A stretch of DNA of 8,879 nt, taken from positions 1 through 8,879 of the forward strand of contig CAUDYH010000034.1 of the NCBI GenBank assembly GCA_958453575.1. The letters run 5' to 3'. Position 1 is the stretch's first letter, and the number at the start of each line of letters is the position of its first letter. Shown in pieces: positions 1-5,237 of the stretch. This DNA is from an uncultured Collinsella sp. (GTDB lineage: Bacteria > Actinomycetota > Coriobacteriia > Coriobacteriales > Coriobacteriaceae). Below the pieces are notes generated by a model. It did not search any database and had not been told where the DNA came from. It saw only the letters and a program-made list of their open reading frames with translations. Both the position numbers and the translations under genes were made by a program.

Positions 1-294
1 GGCGAGGCGCCTGCCGAGCCTGCCGCCGAGCCTGTCGACGAGGCCCCTGCCGAGGAGACCGTCGAGCCCGAGTCCGCGGAGCCCCAGGGCGTCCCGAGCT
101 TTGACGACGAGCCGCAGGAGGCAATCGATACCGAGGGCGCGACCACCGAAAGCCACGAGGCCCCCGCTGCCGTCTACGGTGGCGCGGCGACGGCTCCGGT
201 TGCCCCCGCGCACGAGGGAACACTGCCGCTCGTTGACGGCGCCGGCGAGGACCCGGCCGCCACGGTGGCCATGCCGGCCGTGCCGCAGGAGTAG
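1..294 (+). CDS. C-terminal end of an unidentified protein with an acidic Ala/Pro/Glu-rich tail (5' partial)
   Basis: Frame 1 is open from the left edge to a TAG at 292-294, giving 97 residues. The part seen is low-complexity: repeated Pro-Ala-Glu and Ala-Glu-Pro units at the start, many Asp/Glu, almost no Lys/Arg or aromatic residues, and no membrane segment. The composition suggests a disordered acidic tail on a larger protein whose folded domains lie to the left of the window. The YtxH protein downstream also ends in a short Ala/Glu-rich acidic tail, so such tails may be a local habit of this genome. No family can be named from this fragment. The reading frame is supported by strong third-position G/C and by the clean stop before a non-coding gap. 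A transcription terminator is not evident after the stop. Confidence 0.7.
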   Translation, partial: GEAPAEPAAEPVDEAPAEETVEPESAEPQGVPSFDDEPQEAIDTEGATTESHEAPAAVYGGAATAPVAPAHEGTLPLVDGAGEDPAATVAMPAVPQE

Positions 295-373
295 GCTCAC
301 TCGCTTATCACCATCATGTACCTGCGCCTTTACCGTACGCAGATGAGCAAGACGGCAAGCGCTGTGCTGCGGG

Positions 374-379
374 TATAAT
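374..379 (+). promoter_or_regulatory. Candidate -10 box of the YtxH/PRC operon
   Basis: A perfect TATAAT lies 45 nt before the first start codon of the YtxH gene, in the 130-nt gap after the previous stop. No convincing TTGACA-like -35 is seen at 16-18 bp spacing, so only the -10 is called. Transcription would begin near 386, giving a leader of about 40 nt. Confidence 0.5.
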
Positions 380-424
380 GGACAGCATTCAAACGGTGGG
401 CGCTGAGGTGCCCGCAGGAGAGGA

Positions 425-820
425 ATGAACATGGGTAAGACTTTCAACTTTATCTCGGGTGCGCTCTTCGGTGCTGCCGCCGGCGCCATCATCGGCGTTG
501 CCCTGGCTCCGCGCTCGGGCGCCGAGACCCGCGCCATGGCTGCCGATATCGCCAACGACGCCTGGGATAACATGCGCGACACCTACGAGCACGGTGCCGA
601 GGAGGCCCGCGCCGCGGTGAATGACTTTGGCCCGATGGTCGACGCCAAGACCGACGACCTGCGCGCCAAGGTCGACCTGGCCCGCGAGCGCATGGACCAG
701 CTGCGCGAGCAGCTCAACGACGCCATTTCGGGCGGCAACGTGACGCCTGCCGCCGACGTCGTGGTCGAGAACGCCGCCGAGGCTGATACCGAGGCTGCGG
801 AGCCCTCGACCGAGGCATAA
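425..820 (+). CDS. YtxH-domain small membrane-anchored protein
   Basis: A 131-residue protein. Residues 8-28 form a Gly/Ala-rich hydrophobic segment followed at once by APRSGAETR (28-36), the hallmark of the YtxH-like family (Gly-rich membrane helix, then an AP-x-SG-x-ETR motif). Residues 37-100 are a charged amphipathic helix or coiled coil, and 105-131 are an acidic Ala/Glu-rich tail. YtxH-like proteins are often linked to stress or envelope functions, but their molecular role is not established. Likely topology is a short N-terminal anchor with a cytoplasmic helical tail. Start choice: the purine-rich AGGAGAGG (416-423) sits very close to ATG 425 but 7 nt before an in-frame ATG at 431, so the true start may be 431 (two residues shorter). 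The stop overlaps the next start (TAATG), implying translational coupling with the PRC-barrel gene. Confidence 0.85.
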   Translation: MNMGKTFNFISGALFGAAAGAIIGVALAPRSGAETRAMAADIANDAWDNMRDTYEHGAEEARAAVNDFGPMVDAKTDDLRAKVDLARERMDQLREQLNDAISGGNVTPAADVVVENAAEADTEAAEPSTEA

Positions 821-1575
821 TGCGCGCCGGGGATTTTGTCGGCGCCAAGATCTATCGCAAGCCTACCGAGGACAAACGCACCAAAAAGGACGGCACACCG
901 CGCAGCCCTAAAAAGCTCGGAAAGATTCACTTTCCGGTCTTTACCCCGGGCGGTACGCGCGTGGTCGGCTTTATGGTCCGCCAGTCCGATATCGCGGGCA
1001 TGATCGAGCGCCCCGACCGCTTTGTGGCGCTCGATGCCATTGGCGTCTACGAGGGCGCCATCGCGGTTGACGATGTCAAGGGCACCTACGATGCCGCTGC
1101 GGCCAAGCGCCTCGGCATCAACCTGGACGATTGCATTATCTGGGTTGGCATGGACGTGCGCACGGAGTCGGGCGATGTTGTGGGCTATTGCTCGGATGTG
1201 GAGTTCAAGCCGCGTTCGGGTGTCGTGCAGACGTTCTACGTGACCGCCGGCACCGCTTCGAGTGTGCTGGTGGGCGACACGCAAATGCCGCCGACGATGC
1301 TGCGTGGTTACGCGGACGGCGCGATGATCGTTTCGGACGAGGTCAAGTCGCTCGGATATTCGGGCGGTGCCGCCGCAAAGGCTGCCGAGGCAAGCGTCGT
1401 GGTGGGCGATAAGGTCAAAAAGGGCGCCAAGGTGCTCGATGACAAGGGTTCGGTCGCCGTGGACAAGGGCAGTCGCGCGCTGGGCAAGCAGCTCGGCAAG
1501 ACGCGCGGTATGTTCAAGGCCTTTAAGGACGAATACCAAAAGGCGAGCGGGGGCTCGTCGAAAGTTAGCAAATAG
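820..1575 (+). CDS. PRC-barrel domain protein (two PRC-like repeats)
   Basis: A 251-residue soluble protein. Residues about 33-85 (LGKIHFPVFTPGGTRVVGF and following) and about 105-175 (containing SGDVVGYCSDVEF) each show the PRC-barrel pattern of short beta strands around a G-x-x-V-G turn. Residues 10-34 and the tail from about 190 are Lys-rich, and the tail has short repeated VDKG/LDDKG-like units, suggesting contact with nucleic acid or an acidic partner. PRC barrels occur in the photosynthetic reaction centre H subunit, in RimM and in many small bacterial proteins, usually as protein- or RNA-contact modules. A precise function cannot be given. The ATG overlaps the upstream TAA by one base (TAATG), with a weak GAGG at 812-815, so its translation probably depends on the YtxH gene and the two products may act together at the membrane. 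PRC domains reappear at the N-terminus of the MgtE-like protein downstream. Confidence 0.8.
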   Translation: MRAGDFVGAKIYRKPTEDKRTKKDGTPRSPKKLGKIHFPVFTPGGTRVVGFMVRQSDIAGMIERPDRFVALDAIGVYEGAIAVDDVKGTYDAAAAKRLGINLDDCIIWVGMDVRTESGDVVGYCSDVEFKPRSGVVQTFYVTAGTASSVLVGDTQMPPTMLRGYADGAMIVSDEVKSLGYSGGAAAKAAEASVVVGDKVKKGAKVLDDKGSVAVDKGSRALGKQLGKTRGMFKAFKDEYQKASGGSSKVSK

Positions 1576-1596
1576 CGACGTACCAAATGATGGGAG

Positions 1597-1634
1597 GCGA
1601 GCCGGAGACCTGTTGCTCCGGCTCGCTGTGTTTA
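1597..1634 (+). terminator. Stem-loop after the YtxH/PRC operon, probable terminator
   Basis: A perfect 11-bp GC-rich stem (1597-1607 with 1616-1626) with an 8-nt loop starts 21 nt after the PRC stop. It is followed by TGTGTTTA, a weak rather than pure U-tract. It separates the YtxH/PRC pair from the deacetylase-like gene, whose ribosome site begins about 10 nt later, so some read-through is possible. Confidence 0.65.
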
Positions 1635-1647
1635 TGGGGGAGGGCAC

Positions 1648-3054
1648 ATGCGCCAAAACGGATCTAACTTAAACGGGCGCTCGGGTGCGCGTCCGACGGC
1701 GCGCCGCGACCTGGGGCAGCTGCCCGGCGGTCAGCGCAAGCGTCACCGTAAGCCCGGCGCGATGTATCTCAACCATAGCCGCGGCTTTAGCGACCGCAGC
1801 GCTCGCATCGGCAACAGCCGCACGCCCCGTCGTTCGTCTCGCCTGCCCTATGCGCTCATCGCCGTGGGTTGCGCGCTCGTGTTGTTTATCGCTGCCGTCG
1901 TGGGCTACGTCAACCGCAGCGTGGATGTTGTCCTCAATGGCCAGGAGACTGCGGTGCGCGTCGGCTCTACGCTGCAAAATCTCATCGACGATCAGGAACT
2001 GACCGATACCTACGACGCCGGGGATCTGCTGGCCGTTGACGACAGCGTGCTGACCCGCCATGGCGGCGAAAAGCTGTCGGTAAAGGTGGACGGCAAGCGC
2101 ATAAAACAGGGCAAGTGGAAAAGCCGCGAGCTTACGGGCGGCGAGAAGGTTACGGTCAAGGACGGCCGCGACACGTATGAGAAGCACGAGGTCCAGGCGA
2201 CGGTTATCGAGCCCAGGCTCAAGGTCGAGGGCACGGGTGCCATCGAGTACGTCAAGACGTGGGGTATCCAGGGTCGCTCTGAGGTGTGGGTCGGCGAGCA
2301 GTCGGGCAAGACGCAGGACCGCGGCGAGGTCGTGCCCGCCACCGATTGCGTGGTCGAGTGCGCGAGCGTGGCGCCCAAGGGCAACGAAAAGTACGTTGCG
2401 CTGACATTTGATGAGGGCCCGAGCGGAGCGACCAAGCAGATCTTGCGGGTGCTCAAGGAAAAGGGCGTCACCGCGACGTTCTTCCTGTCGGGCGATGCGG
2501 CCGAGGCCTCGCCCGCCACGGCCAAGGCGATTGTCGATGCTGGCTGCGAGGTCGGCTCCAACAGTTACCGCGACGAGTCGCTCAAGGGCCAGGACCGCGA
2601 TGCGGTGCGCGAGCAGGTTTCGAAGGGCACCGAGGCGATCAAGTCCGCGACCGGAACGTCGACGATGCTTCTGCGCGCTCCCTACGCAGCCTTTGACGAG
2701 CAAAACTGGATTGATGCGATGGACCTGGTGTCTGCTGTGGTCTCGTGGAATATCGATTCGGGCGACTGGCTGCTCAACGGTGCCGACGAGCAGGTTTCGA
2801 CGGTGCTCGATTCGGTGACGCCGGGCAATATCGTGCTGCTCACCGATAGAGACGAATGCGCCGAGCAGACGCTCGAGGCGCTGCCGCAGATTATCGACGG
2901 CCTCATTGCCGACGGCTACAAGATCGTGACGCTCAGCGACCTGGTCAAGACGGACACGTCGCTGAGCAAAAAGCTCACCTCGCTGACGAAGGCCACCATG
3001 CCCAAGGATGCCGTGTTCCCCCAACTTGCCGAGGACAACGACACCGCAGAGTAG
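1648..3054 (+). CDS. Membrane-anchored polysaccharide deacetylase-like (NodB-fold) protein, probable pseudoenzyme
   Basis: A 468-residue protein. Residues 1-66 are strongly basic and probably cytoplasmic. About 67-87 is a single membrane helix. About 88-230 is an extracellular beta-rich region, perhaps with DUF348/G5-like character. About 248-435 is a NodB homology domain. Active NodB enzymes remove acetyl groups from peptidoglycan or other envelope glycans using a metal held by Asp-His-His. Here TFDDGP is TFDEGP (253-258), the H-x-x-x-H motif has Asn305 and Asp309, and the late L-x-H histidine is Thr399 (LLTD). The structural motifs RAPY (343-346) and DSGDW (370-374) remain. The fold is therefore kept while metal ligands and catalytic His are replaced, pointing to glycan binding or scaffolding rather than hydrolysis. 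Exotic metal use cannot be excluded. The start is supported by GGGGGAGGG (1636-1644) 3 nt before ATG. The gene appears to stand alone. Confidence 0.85.
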   Translation: MRQNGSNLNGRSGARPTARRDLGQLPGGQRKRHRKPGAMYLNHSRGFSDRSARIGNSRTPRRSSRLPYALIAVGCALVLFIAAVVGYVNRSVDVVLNGQETAVRVGSTLQNLIDDQELTDTYDAGDLLAVDDSVLTRHGGEKLSVKVDGKRIKQGKWKSRELTGGEKVTVKDGRDTYEKHEVQATVIEPRLKVEGTGAIEYVKTWGIQGRSEVWVGEQSGKTQDRGEVVPATDCVVECASVAPKGNEKYVALTFDEGPSGATKQILRVLKEKGVTATFFLSGDAAEASPATAKAIVDAGCEVGSNSYRDESLKGQDRDAVREQVSKGTEAIKSATGTSTMLLRAPYAAFDEQNWIDAMDLVSAVVSWNIDSGDWLLNGADEQVSTVLDSVTPGNIVLLTDRDECAEQTLEALPQIIDGLIADGYKIVTLSDLVKTDTSLSKKLTSLTKATMPKDAVFPQLAEDNDTAE

Positions 3055-3056
3055 TT

Positions 3057-3091
3057 ATTGGGTAGTCATTTAAGAACGTCCCCAATGACTA
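3057..3091. repeat. Inverted repeat / stem-loop after the deacetylase-like gene
   Basis: TAGTCATT (3063-3070) is the exact reverse complement of AATGACTA (3084-3091). An overlapping alternative pairs ATTGGG (3057-3062) with CCCAAT (3081-3086). The loop holds AAGAACGTCCC, a motif that recurs near 6968 in the other intergenic region. No T-tract follows on either strand, so this is better called a REP-like palindrome than an intrinsic terminator, though it sits 3-9 nt after the stop codon. Confidence 0.5.
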
Positions 3092-3165
3092 TGTCACGGA
3101 TGCGTCAGCCTTTGGTATGCCTGCGATGTGCAGCGCATAAATTTGGCGCCACAGCGCGATGCTGA

Positions 3166-3174
3166 TGCTATAGT
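3166..3174 (+). promoter_or_regulatory. Candidate extended -10 promoter of the MgtE-like/NRMT operon
   Basis: TGCTATAGT matches the extended -10 form TGnTATAAT with one change in the hexamer. No good -35 is visible at standard spacing, as is common for extended -10 promoters. A start near 3181 would produce a leader of about 200 nt. A second A/T-rich hexamer, TATAAA at 3312-3317, could be an internal promoter but has poorer context. Confidence 0.45.
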
Positions 3175-3180
3175 TACTGC

Positions 3181-3384
3181 GGATAATAAGGGTCAAGAGA
3201 AAGGTTACAGGTGAAATCCAAACCTCGACCATACAGTCGATGACCCCATGCAGGTGCTTTCTGCGCATGCACGGGGTGTGAGCGCCGAGCGGCGTGCCGC
3301 CCGCGCATGCGTATAAATATCTAAAAGTCCACGGATGGCGCGCCGGCATGGCCGCGTCCGGAGGAATAATGATGGGGAGCACCA
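3181..3384 (+). promoter_or_regulatory. Structured 5' leader of the MgtE-like/NRMT operon (possible cis-regulatory RNA)
   Basis: This non-coding stretch contains a series of potential hairpins: AGGTT/AACCT (3202-3206 with 3221-3225, inner GG/CC), directly abutting TCGAC/GTCGA (3225-3229 with 3236-3240, loop CATACA); ACCCC/GGGGT (3243-3247 with 3273-3277) enclosing further pairing; CGCC/GGCG (3283-3286 with 3291-3294); and CGGA/TCCG (3332-3335 with 3357-3360), which ends on the first base of a GGAGGA ribosome-binding sequence (3360-3365). Closely packed helices right up to the translation signals suggest regulation at the RNA level. The sequence does not match a riboswitch class that I can recognise. 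That it senses a metal is inference from the downstream genes. Confidence 0.4.
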
Positions 3385-3401
3385 TTGAATTATCTGAGTG
3401 A
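3369..3401 (+). CDS. Putative 10-codon upstream ORF overlapping the MgtE-like start
   Basis: GGAGGA (3360-3365) is followed by ATGATG and reads MMGSTIELSE before TGA at 3399-3401. Its ribosome site is better than that of the main gene. It overlaps the TTG start (3385) in another frame and ends one base before an in-frame ATG of the main gene (3403), a layout suited to translational coupling or reinitiation. A +1 shift near the end of the mini-ORF would instead fuse it to the main protein. Whether it is translated cannot be told from sequence. Confidence 0.35.
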   Translation: MMGSTIELSE

Positions 3402-5229
3402 GATGCTCAAATTGCCGGTCTTGGACGTCGACGGCGAAAAGCTCGGCGTGGTCAACGATTTTGGTATTGCTACCGGCGAAGTTTTTCCGCACGTGACGTC
3501 GCTCGCGTTCCGCGGACCCGGCAAGACGCCGTTTATGATCAGTTGGCGCAAATGGGTCGACCGTATCGACGAGACGGGCGTGTACCTTAAGGCGTCGGCC
3601 ACCGAAATCCGTTTTTCGTACCTGCAGCCGACCGAGCTCTTGCTCGCACGCGACGTGCTCAACAAGCAGATCGTCGACACGCAGGGCATGAAGGTCGTGC
3701 GCGTAAACGACATCAAGTTTTCCATGTCGGGCGAAAACCAGCTGCGCCTGCTGGGTGCCGAGGTCGGTGCCCGCGGTCTGCTACGCGCCATCAGCCCCGC
3801 GCTCGAGCATATCGTCGAAGGCTTTATGAAGCACCTGGGTAAGCCGCTCAGTGAGGACATCATCGCTTGGTCCTACATGGACCTGCTCGATCGCTCGACT
3901 AAGAACATCCAGCTCTCGGTGTCGCACAAGACGCTCGGCGAGCTGCACCCTGCCGACATCGCCGACATTATCGAGCAGCTCGACCCGCGCCTACGCGCGC
4001 AGGTGTTCGCACAGCTCGACACGGCTCAGGCCGCCGAGGCCATCTCGGAGTTCGATGACGACGAGCTCATGACCGAGATGCTCGAGGGCCTGTCCGACAC
4101 GGACGCATCGTCGATGCTGGCCATGATGGACCCGGACGACGCTGCCGACCTGATCGATGAGCTCGATTATGAGAAGGCCGAGAAGCTCCTGCGCCTGATG
4201 GGCGTCAAGGAGGAGAAGGCGATTCGTAACCTGTTAGGGTATGAAGACAACACCGCCGGCCGCATCATGACCTCGGAGTTTGTCTCCCTGCCCGCCACGG
4301 CAACGGTCGGTGACGCCATCGAGGCGATTCGCGAGCTCGACGAGGACTTCGAGAGCGTCTACTACGTCTATACCGAGGATCCGAGCGGCATGCTGACCGG
4401 CGTGCTTTCACTGCGCACGCTGATTGTAGCCGACCGCGACGCCACGCTGGGTCAGCTGGCCTATCGCGACCTGGTCTATGTGTCGCCGGACGAGGACCAG
4501 GAAGACGTAACGGATGAGATGACCAAGTATGACCTGGTAGCTATCCCCGTCTGTGACGAGAACCGCCACATCCTGGGTATCGTGACCTTCGACGACGCCA
4601 TGGACGTTATCGCCGAGGAGCACCAGGAGGACCTGCAGATCGCCGGTGTCGGCTCGGGCGATAGCGCGTCCGATGACTCGACGAATGTGCTCAGCTGGTT
4701 CGTGCATCGCCAGTACTGGGTTGTTGTATGGGGCATCGCGTCGTGCATCATGGCGACCGTGCTGGGAACGGCGCTCGGCTCCGCGCATCTGGTGGTGTTC
4801 CCCATGTGCGCCATGCCGCTCGTGCTGCTGGCGGCCTCGCGCATGGTGTCGTTCGTCAAGAACTACTTCCTGGAGTATGACGGTCACGACGACGAGCCCA
4901 AGCCGTATCTGGGGTTCTTCTTCCAGAGCACGGGCATGGGCCTGATTCTGTCACTCGTGACCTACCTGTGCGCCCAGCTGGTGCGCACCGCTGCGTTCCC
5001 CGATGCGTCCATGTTTGAGGAGCAACTCTTTACCGGGTGCTTTAATATCGCTGCCATCATTTGCCTGGTTGGCAACATGAGCGCCGTGATTTACCTGATG
5101 GTGCTGTTCTGGCGTGACGAGCATGACCTCAACACGTCGGGCACCGCCATGAACGTTATTGCCGTCATGATCTCGTGCGTAGCGTACTGCGCCGCTGCGG
5201 TGCTGCTCACCATGTCGGTCATGGGTTAG
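3385..5229 (+). CDS. MgtE-like protein: PRC-barrel, MgtE_N, CBS pair and five membrane segments, lacking the MgtE pore motif
   Basis: A 614-residue protein. PRC-barrel-like segments lie at about 5-80 and 85-130. An MgtE_N helical superhelix (LGELHPADIADIIEQLDP onward) spans about 184-285, with DPDDAADLIDEL at 249-260. The DNTAGRIMT junction (288-296) leads to two CBS domains (about 290-345 and 355-412). Membrane helices are at about 443-463, 468-489, 508-533, 548-576 and 586-612. In true MgtE, cytosolic MgtE_N/CBS domains bind Mg2+ and close a five-helix channel. Here the topology is kept, but the Gly-Asn-rich selectivity motif of TM2 (GGN-x-G-x-Q type) is replaced by a Met/Pro/Leu stretch (about 473-484), and the acidic residue expected in TM5 is absent. 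It may be a Mg2+ sensor or regulator of the downstream transporter, or a divergent channel. Start: TTG with GGGGAG (3374-3379) 5 nt upstream; an in-frame TGA at 3370-3372 rules out anything earlier, and ATG 3403 is the alternative. Confidence 0.85.
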   Translation: MNYLSEMLKLPVLDVDGEKLGVVNDFGIATGEVFPHVTSLAFRGPGKTPFMISWRKWVDRIDETGVYLKASATEIRFSYLQPTELLLARDVLNKQIVDTQGMKVVRVNDIKFSMSGENQLRLLGAEVGARGLLRAISPALEHIVEGFMKHLGKPLSEDIIAWSYMDLLDRSTKNIQLSVSHKTLGELHPADIADIIEQLDPRLRAQVFAQLDTAQAAEAISEFDDDELMTEMLEGLSDTDASSMLAMMDPDDAADLIDELDYEKAEKLLRLMGVKEEKAIRNLLGYEDNTAGRIMTSEFVSLPATATVGDAIEAIRELDEDFESVYYVYTEDPSGMLTGVLSLRTLIVADRDATLGQLAYRDLVYVSPDEDQEDVTDEMTKYDLVAIPVCDENRHILGIVTFDDAMDVIAEEHQEDLQIAGVGSGDSASDDSTNVLSWFVHRQYWVVVWGIASCIMATVLGTALGSAHLVVFPMCAMPLVLLAASRMVSFVKNYFLEYDGHDDEPKPYLGFFFQSTGMGLILSLVTYLCAQLVRTAAFPDASMFEEQLFTGCFNIAAIICLVGNMSAVIYLMVLFWRDEHDLNTSGTAMNVIAVMISCVAYCAAAVLLTMSVMG

Positions 5230-5237
5230 GTGGTCGC

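Noticed and set aside
583..1656. Long minus-strand open frame (357 codons)
   Set aside because: It lies antisense to the YtxH and PRC-barrel genes. The product is Arg/His/Ala-rich with no recognisable domain, the usual shadow of GC-rich codon bias.
1669..3024. Long minus-strand open frame (451 codons)
   Set aside because: It is antisense to the NodB-fold gene, which has clear family motifs. The opposite product has none and is rich in Arg, His and Leu, as expected for a shadow frame.
3202..3280. M-box (Mg2+) or FMN riboswitch in front of the MgtE-like gene
   Set aside because: CCATACAGT resembles part of the M-box 3' core and GGTGAAATCC resembles part of the FMN element. Both pieces are short, and the order and spacing of the remaining conserved blocks are missing.
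3089..3492. Minus-strand small frames across the leader region
   Set aside because: No ribosome site or domain, and they run antisense into the MgtE-like gene. The region is better explained as a leader RNA.
4408..4887. Minus-strand open frames inside the MgtE-like gene
   Set aside because: They are antisense to the CBS and membrane regions and are rich in His/Arg/Gln with no family resemblance.
5175..5237. ATG start for the Nramp gene 63 nt upstream of GTG 5238
   Set aside because: It lies inside the end of the MgtE-like gene and would add an Arg/His/Gly-rich stretch unlike Nramp N-termini. GTG 5238 has a ribosome site and gives the normal length.
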